A program made the translations under genes and the position numbers. A DNA stretch of 64,000 bases from RDYJ01 sp034931405 (GTDB taxonomy: Bacteria > Cyanobacteriota > Cyanobacteriia > Cyanobacteriales > Nostocaceae). The notes below the pieces were generated by a model. It ran no database searches, had not been told where the DNA came from, and was given only the letters and a program-made list of their open reading frames with translations. Below, piece by piece: positions 19,701 to 26,858 of this stretch. The stretch is taken from NCBI RefSeq assembly GCF_034931405.1, contig NZ_JAYGHA010000014.1:62001-126000 (forward strand), written 5' to 3'. Position 1 is the stretch's first letter; each line of letters opens with the position of its first letter.

Positions 19701-19778
19701 AAATGGGACAATCAACAAGGTTTTTAGCTGTACATTAGCGAAAATCCTGGTAAACCAGTGGCCAGAGAAATAAGTCAT
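16776..19778 (-). CDS. Membrane diguanylate cyclase (dCache-HAMP-PAS-PAS-PAS-GGDEF)
   Basis: 1000 residues. A first helix (about 15-40) and a second (about 350-375) enclose a large extracytoplasmic Cache-type sensor with SSIYTWGGLPNRISISASTPVYD. Then come HAMP (about 375-425), three PAS domains (about 430-545, 560-690, 695-815, with PAC motifs such as VEYFTKKG and IEYRVKDAQGQWRWLYSRD), a short coiled coil and GGDEF. The active site is GGEEF at 913-917 with DVDYFKRYND intact, so c-di-GMP synthesis is expected. The inhibitory I-site RxxD is RHTH here, so product feedback is probably lost. There is no EAL domain. It appears monocistronic. Confidence 0.93.
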   Translation of the reverse strand: MTYFSGHWFTRIFANVQLKTLLIVPFVLQIVGVVTLVGYLSYRSGQEAVEEMADQLIIEVGDSIDQHLDSYLGKAQEINRINVDAFESGILDLNDFNALGKYFYRQVRSLNFAYINFGSQEGGFIGAGYGLGNKSIDIAEIPKSDQSKFRFYSVDNQGNRVSLVSTLKNPQFVDFAWYLEAVKAGKPIWSSIYTWGGLPNRISISASTPVYDKQKKLLGVLSIDLELNQISQFLKTLRSGRSGHIFIIEQSGLIVASSGDESPAPIINGKAQRVKALNSREPVIREVTQDLIKRFGSLPAISNPQSFRPTLEQKPFVRVTPYRDNYGLNWLVVTVIPETEFMSKIQANGNRTILLCSLALIITIGTGSLTAHWIAKPILRLSQASQSLAQGKWEEPLSEDIKIAELKVLATSFNQMSAQVKRTFQESETKFLTIFNTTPDPVWIATLGEGKCLNVNESFCQFWGDTPENIIGKTCVELGLWKNIEDLHYFRQTLVNERILLNFKVEIRTFSQQIKTVLISARMEFLDEQDCVIGVMRDVSVLSDELRLRKQAEKQLLKSQHFIERITELTPNLLYIYDHIEQRNVYMNRCVAKILGYSAEAVQEMGANLYPTICHPDDLNLVYQKMQELYSLQDYECVEIEYRVKDAQGQWRWLYSRDMVFSRTADGSVRQTLGTSQDITDRKQAEVELRKSRDFREAIYNESTDAIFLVDVANPLIIDCNRRAVEMFEVANKKELIGTDGQDFQKQRFSDNEIEMIADDVAKLGFWSREVEYFTKKGNNFWGNLAVKRINIAGQVIDLVRVTNISNRKQVELALQEAEANLRKANQELEKLVNTDGLTQIANRRCFDHRLEEEWQRLYREQKPLSLLLFDVDYFKRYNDFYGHLLGDECLFKIAQAVQEVTCRHTHLVARYGGEEFVVILSNTDVKGAIAVADKIHAAIKNLAIPHQESLVNDTITISLGISTIIPTAELSICTLISQADQALYGAKQRGRNQSVIFSV

Positions 19779-19949
19779 AAGACAAGTATCGAGATACTTG
19801 ATTCTAATTTAAACTCTGACATAACTAACAACTAAAAAAAAGGCTGCTGAGTTCAGCAACGCTTAAATTAGTGAAAATTATTTTTTTTAATCAACGGATA
19901 CTAATCCAGTAATTTTTGAAACTTTGCCAATTTCCAACTTTCCCAAATA

Positions 19950-20384
19950 TCATGCTCCCAGATTCAACAAAAACTCATGCTGTGACTGATAGGTTTTTAT
20001 GTTGGTAGTGATATTTTGTAAAGGTTTTGTGGTATCTCCAATTTTTGTATTAATTTCGGACACCATCACATTGGTGTTTGTCGGTTCTTTTTCTGGTGCT
20101 AAGTTTAGATCACCATCATCACTACTGGGTTCGCTGATGGCAAGGCGATCGCATGGTATGGTATCCGATAAAATCGCACTGGCCATCATTCCCGTATGAA
20201 TCTCCATCTGAGCTTCTTTTGAGGCTTCAAAAACTAGCCGTTGTCCAGGAAACACAACCCTTTCAAAGTACCAGTTAGGAATATTGGAAATGCGAGCGAC
20301 CTGTATCTTGCTCGTGGCATTGACGTAGCAGCAGAGAATTTTCCCCGATTGCTCCGGTGGTAGAGAATCTAATATTTGAGCCAT
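19950..20384 (-). CDS. DUF1830 family protein
   Basis: From ATG 20384, 144 residues (an in-frame TTG at 20426 would add 14). The N-terminal half carries the DUF1830 core: ILCCYVNATSKIQVARISNIPNWYFERVVFPGQRLVFEA and IHTGMMASAILSDTIPCDRL. This small domain is found almost only in cyanobacteria and its role is unknown. The C-terminal half (about 85-144) is low-complexity and polar. It stands alone between the diguanylate cyclase and a gene-free stretch. Confidence 0.8.
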   Translation of the reverse strand: MAQILDSLPPEQSGKILCCYVNATSKIQVARISNIPNWYFERVVFPGQRLVFEASKEAQMEIHTGMMASAILSDTIPCDRLAISEPSSDDGDLNLAPEKEPTNTNVMVSEINTKIGDTTKPLQNITTNIKTYQSQHEFLLNLGA

Positions 20385-20786
20385 AACTGCTGAGGAGCTT
20401 TTACGCCACAATTTTACATTACACAACCAAAACTAACATCGCCCGATCCCCAGTTGCTGTAACTCCGACTACCAACTGGAATTTTCTGCATTATTTCTAT
20501 CTAAAGTTATGTTTTGTTTATGGCCAAAACAACACATCCCCGACTTCTCAACAAAGAAATCAGGGATCTAATTATTTAATTATTTTAAAATAGTTCTTCC
20601 TTATCAGTTAAATGATAACAAATTCCCAATCTATTGTCAACCCCTAAATATTCTATTCTCTATATAAAACAAAAAAAGAGAGATAGAAAACTCTACCTCT
20701 CTTTTTAATTCATCAAATTACTATACCGTTCTCTGTATTCTCTAGGTTTAAAAAAAGATATATATATCAAAGTCTTGCGTTAGTCT
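20385..20786. other. Gene-free stretch with two hairpins
   Basis: No gene seen. It contains an imperfect hairpin at 20536-20567 (ATCCCCGACTTCT against AGAAATCAGGGAT), a relative of the element at 2784-2848, and a terminator-like hairpin at 20671-20706 described separately. Confidence 0.6.
20671..20706 (-). terminator. Terminator copy behind the vapC remnant
   Basis: Read on the minus strand: AGAGAGGTAGAG, TTTT loop, CTATCTCTCT and a T run. 31 bases (20671-20701) are identical to the rbcS terminator at 21502-21532. The two copies are direct repeats bracketing the Phd/VapC pair. Confidence 0.75.
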
Positions 20787-21174
20787 TCACCACAAACGCT
20801 GTATTGAATAGGCATCAAAAATTGTATCAGCACTTATTATAGGTATATTTTCCACCATAGCTTGTGCAATTAACATTCTGTCAAAAGGATCACGGTGATG
20901 TAAAAGAAGTTGAGAAATGGTAGTAATATGACTGATTTTTATATCTAACACTGTGAAGTCATTAATAGTAATTTGTTGCGTGATAAACGTCTCAAATGGA
21001 ATATTAAAAGTTAGCTTTCCTAACCCGTGTTTAATTCCCATTTCCCAAATACTAGCGATACTCAAAAAAAATCTTATTATTCTCATCGTTAATCAATTCT
21101 AAAACTTGATTACTAAGTCGAGAATTATCTGTTACATACCAAATAAATGTATGTGTATCCATCAAAAACATCAT
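20787..21174 (-). pseudogene. vapC: VapC-type PIN toxin, broken by a 1-base frameshift
   Basis: Starting at ATG 21174, which overlaps the antitoxin stop as TGATG, the frame reads MMFLMDTHTFIWYV... (first PIN aspartate D6) and runs into a stop after about 38 codons. The rest of a PIN domain continues in another frame from 21086: LSIASIWEMGIKHG, HRDPFDRMLIAQAM and PIISADTIFD. Removing one base from the run of eight A (21064-21071) joins both parts to KIFLSIASIWEMG, giving about 128 residues, normal for VapC. So this is a single-base insertion in a homopolymer: either true inactivation, phase variation, or a sequencing error. VapC toxins are RNases that cut tRNA or rRNA. Confidence 0.88.
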
Positions 21175-21398
21175 CACATATATTCCTGAAAATCTTCTAG
21201 AGGATCGTCAAAATCATCAGACATTGTTACCAGTCCCTTTGCACTACCAGGTTGACGACGGTGTTTAACAGGTAATACAGGAATTAATTTCACCACAGGT
21301 TGATTATCTTTCATGATGATAATTTCATCACCACCAAGTGCGGCTTCAATTAAATCAGATAAGTGTTGAGATGCTTCATCAAGAGTAATTTGCTGCAT
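21174..21398 (-). CDS. Phd/YefM-type antitoxin
   Basis: 74 residues from ATG 21398, chosen because AGGTGG lies just upstream; a GTG three codons earlier is also in frame. The N-terminal ITLDEASQHLSDLIEAALGGDEIIIMKDNQPVVKLIPV is the Phd/YefM DNA-binding fold, which represses its own operon; the acidic tail (DDFDDPLEDFQEYM) would wrap the toxin. The toxin gene follows with a one-base overlap and is frameshifted. Confidence 0.9.
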   Translation of the reverse strand: MQQITLDEASQHLSDLIEAALGGDEIIIMKDNQPVVKLIPVLPVKHRRQPGSAKGLVTMSDDFDDPLEDFQEYM

Positions 21399-21501
21399 AA
21401 TTACCACCTTTAGCTTTATTTAACTTTGTGCTTGCTACTCAACCCATAATTACTATTCTTGATCAAAAACTTCAAAAAACCCATCAGTACATCTGCATCT
21501 A

Positions 21502-21534
21502 AAAAAAAGAGAGATAGAAAACTCTACCTCTCCC
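21502..21534 (-). terminator. rbcLXS operon terminator
   Basis: On the minus strand, 30 bases after the rbcS stop: GAGAGGTAGAG, TTTT loop, CTATCTCTC, then eight T residues. A 31-base identical copy lies at 20671-20701 behind the toxin-antitoxin pair. Confidence 0.85.
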
Positions 21535-21564
21535 AAGAACAAATTATTTAAACCAAATCAGAAT

Positions 21565-21894
21565 TTAGTATCTGCTGGGTTTGTGAACGATAAAGCTGAG
21601 AACTTGGCACTGTTTAATGTTGTCAAAACCAACAACACGAACATAGCAGTTACCAAACTGAGAACGGCAACCTTGAACTTCGCTTAATACTTCTTGAGTG
21701 GTTTTAGCACCAAACAAAGGTAGCTTCCACATTGTCCAGAACAATTCGGTTGGTTCAGAAGTTTCGTTGAACTCAATTGCTGGAATGTAGCCTTGACTCA
21801 GAATGTACTGAATTTGCTTGGCAATTTGAGCATCAGACAGGGGAGGAAGATAAGAGAGAGTTTCGTAACGACGCTCTTTTGGTAAAGTTTGCAT
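21565..21894 (-). CDS. rbcS: Rubisco small subunit
   Basis: 109 residues, the normal cyanobacterial length with the short beta-A/beta-B loop. Family segments are complete: ERRYETLSYLPPLSDAQIAKQI, the EFNETSEPTELFWTMWKLPLFGA stretch and CYVRVVGFDNIKQCQVLSFIV. It forms the L8S8 Rubisco with RbcL in the carboxysome. It is the last gene of rbcL-rbcX-rbcS, 41 bases after rbcX, and is followed by a clear terminator. Confidence 0.98.
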   Translation of the reverse strand: MQTLPKERRYETLSYLPPLSDAQIAKQIQYILSQGYIPAIEFNETSEPTELFWTMWKLPLFGAKTTQEVLSEVQGCRSQFGNCYVRVVGFDNIKQCQVLSFIVHKPSRY

Positions 21895-21935
21895 AGCTGT
21901 TGATAATGGGTTGTTTTTACTACTACGTTGACCGA

Positions 21936-22343
21936 CTAACCGGATAAATTATCCAAATCAGGATCGGAAACTGTCTGCTGTTCAGTTATTGGGCTGGGAT
22001 TTGATAAATTTAGTTGCGTGATGCGTTCGAGATGCTGGCGACGCTGTTCCATGTTGGCTTGCTGAATGCCAGTACGCACCATTTCTGGTAAGAAATCTGT
22101 CACTTCCGCCGCAATGTGTTCCCTGACAGTCATAATCCGCAAAGCCAAATCTGACTTGACCAGAAACAGTTCCTCAACATAAGCTTCTCCGTCCTGGATT
22201 TTCCCAGCAGAAAAGTTTTGTAACCAATGTGCTAAAGGAGGATTAGTTTCGCCTAGCTGTGCCAAAACAGTCATAAGTGCCTGATAAGTCAGATAACTTT
22301 GGAGAGTTTTGGCTGTGTCTTTCGCAATTTGCTTTAAATTCAT
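21936..22343 (-). CDS. rbcX: Rubisco assembly chaperone RbcX
   Basis: 135 residues. The four-helix dimerising core starts MNLKQIAKDTAKTLQSYLTYQALMTVLAQLGETNPPLAHWLQNFS and includes the groove region that binds the RbcL C-terminal peptide (EIKFEFEAMD in the neighbouring RbcL). The C-terminal 25 residues are disordered. It sits between rbcL and rbcS as in Anabaena, separated from rbcL by 85 bases containing 7-base repeats. Confidence 0.97.
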   Translation of the reverse strand: MNLKQIAKDTAKTLQSYLTYQALMTVLAQLGETNPPLAHWLQNFSAGKIQDGEAYVEELFLVKSDLALRIMTVREHIAAEVTDFLPEMVRTGIQQANMEQRRQHLERITQLNLSNPSPITEQQTVSDPDLDNLSG

Positions 22344-22428
22344 GCTTGACCCAGCCCCATAGATTTTGGATTTTAGATTTTGGATTTTTTATATTGATCC
22401 AAAGTCCAAAATCCCAAATCCTAAATGA

Positions 22429-23859
22429 TCAGACGGTATCCATTGCTTCAAACTCGAACTTGATTTCTTTCCACAGTTCGCAAGCAACAGCTAGTTCAGG
22501 AGACCACTTAGCCGCTTCGCGGATAATGTCGTTACCTTCACGAGCCAAGCTACGTCCTTCGTTACGAGCTTGAACACAAGCTTCTAGAGCAACACGGTTA
22601 GCGGTTGCACCAGGAGCGTTACCCCAGGGGTGACCAAGTGTACCACCACCAAACTGTAGTACGGAGTCATCACCAAAGATTTCTAACAGTGCGGGCATAT
22701 GCCATACGTGGATACCACCGGAAGCAACTGCCATTACACCAGGCATAGAAGCCCAATCTTGGGTGAAGTAGATACCGCGAGACTTGTCTTGCTCAACGTA
22801 GTTTTCACGTAGTAGGTCAACGAAGCCCATGGTGATGCCGCGTTCGCCTTCCAATTTACCCACAACTGTACCGGTGTGAATGTGGTCTCCACCAGACATC
22901 CGCAAGGTTTTAGCCAATACACGGAAGTGGATACCGTGGTTCTTTTGACGGTCAATTACGGCGTGCATAGCACGGTGAATATGCAGCAAAATACCGTTCT
23001 TACGACACCAATGAGCCAAGGTGGTGTTAGCTGTGAAACCTGCGGTCAGGTAGTCGTGCATGATGATGGGCTGTTTGAGTTCTTTAGCGAACTCAGCACG
23101 TTCCAGCATTTGTTCACAGGTAGGTGCGGTAACGTTGAGGTAGTGACCTTTGATTTCACCGGTTTCTGCTTGGGCTTTGGCAATAGCTTCAGATACGAAC
23201 AAGAAGCGATCGCGCCATCTTTGGAATGGTGCAGAGTTGATGTTTTCATCATCTTTGGTAAAGTCCAAACCACCGCGCAAACATTCGTATACAGCGCGTC
23301 CGTAGTTCTTAGCAGACAAACCTAATTTGGGCTTAATGGTACAACCCAACAAAGGACGACCGTATTTGTTCAACTTGTCGCGTTCAACTTGAATACCGTG
23401 AGGAGGACCTTGGAAGGTCTTCAGGTAAGCAACAGGAATCCGCAAGTCTTCCAAACGCAATGCGCGTAATGCTTTGAAACCGAATACGTTACCTACAATA
23501 GAGGTCAACATATTGGTTACGGAACCTTCCTCAAACAAGTCCAGAGGATAAGCAACGTAAGCGATGTATTGGTTATCTTCACCAGCAACTGGTTCGATGT
23601 CGTAGCAACGACCTTTGTAACGGTCTAGGTCGGTGAGCAAGTCTGTCCATACAGTTGTCCAAGTACCTGTAGAAGACTCAGCCGCTACCGCAGCACCAGC
23701 TTCTTCGGGTGGAACTCCAGGCTGAGGAGTCATCCGGAATGCTGCAAGAATATCTGTATCTTTAGGTGTGTAATCAGGAGTGTAATAAGTTAGTCTGTAA
23801 TCTTTAACCCCAGCTTGATACCCAGACTTAGCCTGAGTCTTCGTTTGCGCGTAAGACAT
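22429..23859 (-). CDS. rbcL: Rubisco large subunit (form IB)
   Basis: 476 residues from ATG 23859, chosen because the protein then begins MSYAQTKTQAKSGYQAGVKDY as in other cyanobacteria and GGAAGG lies seven bases upstream; an upstream in-frame start would add 12 non-conserved residues. The active site is intact: KPKLGLSAKNYGRA, the carbamylated lysine in GGLDFTKDDEN, HIHRAMHAV, SGGDHIHTGTVVGKLEG (loop 6) and SGGIHVWHMP. It fixes CO2 on ribulose-1,5-bisphosphate. It heads the rbcL-rbcX-rbcS operon and has a long 5' region (736 bases to the next gene). Confidence 0.99.
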   Translation of the reverse strand: MSYAQTKTQAKSGYQAGVKDYRLTYYTPDYTPKDTDILAAFRMTPQPGVPPEEAGAAVAAESSTGTWTTVWTDLLTDLDRYKGRCYDIEPVAGEDNQYIAYVAYPLDLFEEGSVTNMLTSIVGNVFGFKALRALRLEDLRIPVAYLKTFQGPPHGIQVERDKLNKYGRPLLGCTIKPKLGLSAKNYGRAVYECLRGGLDFTKDDENINSAPFQRWRDRFLFVSEAIAKAQAETGEIKGHYLNVTAPTCEQMLERAEFAKELKQPIIMHDYLTAGFTANTTLAHWCRKNGILLHIHRAMHAVIDRQKNHGIHFRVLAKTLRMSGGDHIHTGTVVGKLEGERGITMGFVDLLRENYVEQDKSRGIYFTQDWASMPGVMAVASGGIHVWHMPALLEIFGDDSVLQFGGGTLGHPWGNAPGATANRVALEACVQARNEGRSLAREGNDIIREAAKWSPELAVACELWKEIKFEFEAMDTV

Positions 23860-24595
23860 ATTTTCCTTCCAAGAAGTCAATCTTTTTACTATCAAATCAC
23901 GTTATGTGCAACTTTTTATCACCCTTTATTTTTCTCATTTTCTCATTACACATATAAGAAAAAATTATATTTAAGGGTCGATGGTCGGTTGAGGGTAGCG
24001 TTGTTTGTGCGATGAACATCTGGTAAAGGTAGCAAATTACCTCACCTTTTCATCTCTATAGTAGAGGCGCACATCCAGGTGCTTTAGTTTTCCCTCGTGC
24101 CACTAACACAAAGTCTTTTCTATCTTTTCTGCTTACCTGACTAAACCTGCTTAATTTTAGAGAAACTTCGGTGCTTTACGGGCATGATTTGGAATTTATG
24201 CCTTAAAACCAAGAGAAATTAGGTTTTTAAACTGTCTAGTTATTATACCGTATTTTTTCTCCTGATATCTTGCCCTGACTGGGTAAAAAGATATATAGGA
24301 AACTTCACTAACTGCGGTTTAGCTCCAGAGTGAGCCAAAGATAAAAAACTGCACAGGACGGAATTTGTAACTTGTCTCACAATATATCAAGAATTGAATA
24401 AGTTATTCTTTGAATTTTTTTAACTTTTATATTTGAATTTCTTATTAAAGAAATTTTTAAACATTTTGTTAAGAGTGCTTTACAAAGCTTAATTATTGGT
24501 TGTATAGCAGTACAGTTCAAATTAGAGTTGCTACTATTTATTCATTTTGCATTTTGAATTACTGAATTCTTCGGTACTCGAAAGGATATAAAACC
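23860..24595. promoter_or_regulatory. Divergent upstream region of rbcL and the propeller gene
   Basis: 736 AT-rich bases with no gene. It must hold the rbcL promoter and leader on the minus strand and the promoter of the gene at 24596. I found no consensus NtcA site (GTA-N8-TAC) by eye, and do not claim specific operators. Confidence 0.55.
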
Positions 24596-25678
24596 GTGGT
24601 ATTATTTCATAGACGTACTCGTTTATTGATGCTTTCTATCTTGCTGGGGCTGATCACTCTGCCCAGTATAGGAATACGAGTAAGAGCGCAGCAAAAACCT
24701 GATATCAATCCCACTAATTCCACAGCTACTTACCCAGTTGCACCCCCGCCAAAACGAGTAGACCCTTTACCCGATGACCGGGATGTGCTGGAGAGAGAAG
24801 TAGAAACTGATTACCGTATTAGTAACTTACTAGGAGATTTTGCTGGTAATCTGTGGGTCGGATCGTGGCGGGGTTTGTCGCGCATTGACCCAAATACGGG
24901 TAATATTGTGGCTCGTGTCAGTTTACCGAATGTTACCATTACTGCTTTAGCACAAGATAAAGTCGGTCGTTTGTGGGTAGGAAATTATGAGGGTTTGACA
25001 AGAGTAGACCCCCGTACTAATGAAATTACAGCCCAGAATTTATTACTACCTTCTAAACGGGTACTATCCCTGTTAGTTGATAAACGGGGTTATTTGTGGA
25101 CGGGTACTGATAGCGGCTTAGCTTTAATTAGTCCCGACCAAGGTTTAATTATGACAACCTTGAAAAATCTACCTGGTGTTAGTGCTAATGCCATGACCTT
25201 AGATGCAGATGGTCAGCTGTGGGTAGGGACTTTAGATGGACTGGTAAGGGTGAATACTGCCAGTGCGTTGATCATGAAGAGGATAAATAATTTACCAGGG
25301 GCGACTGTGCAAGCTTTAGCTATCAGTCCCGAAGGGTTAATTTGGGCAGGGATGCCAAATCAATTGTTAGTAGTTAACCCGAAAAATGGGATTGTGTTAA
25401 GGTCTGTCACTCCTCTGCGGGGAAGAAATGTCACTTCAGTTCGTTTTGCTCAAGATGGTAGTGTTTGGGTTGGTACTAGCAATGGGTTGTTAAGGTTGAA
25501 TCCAGATACAGGAGCTTTGTTGGATCAAGTAGCCGGACTTCCTTCTAGTCGGGTGCTAACTCTTGCACCTGATCTTGGTAATAAGTTATGGGTGGGAACC
25601 AGCGAGGGGCTGGCGTGGTTAATGCCTACAATGGATAAAGCACAGCCTCATTTCGGTTTTGGCCGGGCTGTGAAGTAG
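24596..25678 (+). CDS. Secreted beta-propeller protein with two-component-regulator propeller repeats
   Basis: 360 residues starting at GTG 24596, with AAAGGA about ten bases upstream. An N-terminal signal peptide (LLMLSILLGLITLPSIGIRVRAQ) is followed by about seven repeats of the form LWVG(T)xxGLxRxxPxTGxI, e.g. LWVGSWRGLSRIDPNTG, LWVGNYEGLTRVDP, LWTGTDSGLALISP, LWVGTLDGLVRVN, VWVGTSNGLLRLNPDTG and LWVGTSEGLAWL. The repeats suggest one complete propeller. No enzymatic or signalling domain is attached, so it is probably a periplasmic binding or scaffold protein of unknown role. Confidence 0.8.
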   Translation: MVLFHRRTRLLMLSILLGLITLPSIGIRVRAQQKPDINPTNSTATYPVAPPPKRVDPLPDDRDVLEREVETDYRISNLLGDFAGNLWVGSWRGLSRIDPNTGNIVARVSLPNVTITALAQDKVGRLWVGNYEGLTRVDPRTNEITAQNLLLPSKRVLSLLVDKRGYLWTGTDSGLALISPDQGLIMTTLKNLPGVSANAMTLDADGQLWVGTLDGLVRVNTASALIMKRINNLPGATVQALAISPEGLIWAGMPNQLLVVNPKNGIVLRSVTPLRGRNVTSVRFAQDGSVWVGTSNGLLRLNPDTGALLDQVAGLPSSRVLTLAPDLGNKLWVGTSEGLAWLMPTMDKAQPHFGFGRAVK

Positions 25679-25985
25679 GGATTTGGGACTGGGGACTGGG
25701 GACTGGGGACTGGGGACTGGGAAGAGGTGATAGATAATTCTCCCNNNNNNNNNNNNNNNNNNNNNNNNNNNNNNNNNNNNNNNNNNNNNNNNNNNNNNNN
25801 NNNNNNNNNNNNNNNNNNNNNNNNNNNNNNNNNNNNNNNNNNNNNNNNNNNNNNTTACACCGAATGCTTCGACCTTACACCGAATGCTTCACCTTTACAC
25901 CGAATGCTGATGCTTCCCGTCCCGTTAGGGATACGCCCCTACGACTCCTGACTCCTGACTCCTCATCCAAAATCTAAAATCTAAA
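25679..25985. repeat. 7-base repeats, assembly gap and degraded GAATGCTTC repeats
   Basis: About six GGGGACT heptamers (25683-25722), then 110 Ns (25745-25854), then three CACCGAATGCTTC/CACCGAATGCT units (25858-25910), CTCCTGA repeats and ATCTAAA repeats. The gap is probably a repeat-collapse in the assembly; no gene can be supported here. Confidence 0.9.
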
Positions 25986-25999
25986 ATCTAAAATTGTTT

Positions 26000-26779
26000 A
26001 TGGCAATTACTACCCAGCAATTAATACAATGGAAACAGCAGGGACGGGCAATTGTCGCTTTGACTGCTTGGGATTATGCGATCGCTCAATTGTTAGACGC
26101 AGCTGATGTAGACTTAATCCTGGTCGGGGATTCCTTGGCAGTTATGCTTGGTTATGAAACAACACTGCCAATTACTCTCGATGAAATGATTCACCATGCT
26201 AAAGCTGTACGTCGTGGTGTCAAACGGGCTTTGGTTGTGGTCGATTTACCATTTTTAACCTATCAAGAAAGTATCTCTCAAGCTATGCACTCAGCCGGAC
26301 GGGTGCTGAAAGAAACTGGCGCACAGGCGGTAAAATTGGAAGGTGGGCATCCGGCAATGATAGAGACTGTAACCCGATTAGTCCAATCTGGTGTTCCGGT
26401 CATGGGTCATGTTGGTTTAACACCGCAATCAATCCATCAAATCGGGTTAAGACAACAAGGGAAAACACAGGCAGAGGGAGAGAGAATTTTAAATGAAGCG
26501 ATCGCTCTCGAACAAGCTGGTGTATTCTCCATAGTATTAGAACATATACCCGCAAATTTAGCATTAGAAATTACCCAAAAATTGTGGATTCCCACTATTG
26601 GTATTGGTGCAGGTTCAGAATGTGATGGTCAGATTTTAGTTACATCTGATGTCTTGGGACTTTCAGAAAAACAACCGCCATTTGCTAAAGTTTATACAAA
26701 TTTGCGAGAAGAAATTACCAAGGCTGTGCAGAATTATGCTTTAGAAGTGCGAGATGGGCAGTCCTATCAAAACAGATAA
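26000..26779 (+). CDS. panB: 3-methyl-2-oxobutanoate hydroxymethyltransferase
   Basis: 259 residues from ATG 26000 (a TTG two codons earlier is in frame). PanB transfers a hydroxymethyl group from methylene-tetrahydrofolate to 2-ketoisovalerate, the first step to pantothenate and CoA. Hallmarks: ALTAWDYAIAQLLDAADVDLILVGDSLAVMLGY (metal-binding D), the HHAKAVRRG stretch, VKLEGG, MGHVGLTPQS and IGIGAGSECDGQILV. It stands before serA on the same strand but 79 bases apart. Confidence 0.97.
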   Translation: MAITTQQLIQWKQQGRAIVALTAWDYAIAQLLDAADVDLILVGDSLAVMLGYETTLPITLDEMIHHAKAVRRGVKRALVVVDLPFLTYQESISQAMHSAGRVLKETGAQAVKLEGGHPAMIETVTRLVQSGVPVMGHVGLTPQSIHQIGLRQQGKTQAEGERILNEAIALEQAGVFSIVLEHIPANLALEITQKLWIPTIGIGAGSECDGQILVTSDVLGLSEKQPPFAKVYTNLREEITKAVQNYALEVRDGQSYQNR

Positions 26780-26858
26780 TTTTTGCTTAATTGTTACAGA
26801 TAAAGACTAAACTTAAAAGTCTTGTACAGCAAAACCTCTAATTTTAAATGCAGTAATC

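Noticed and set aside
23860..24595. NtcA site upstream of rbcL
   Set aside because: GTAGCAAATTAC near 24030 has only six bases between GTA and TAC instead of eight.
25727..25951. Open frame through the N run
   Set aside because: Half of it consists of unknown bases and the rest is repeat DNA.
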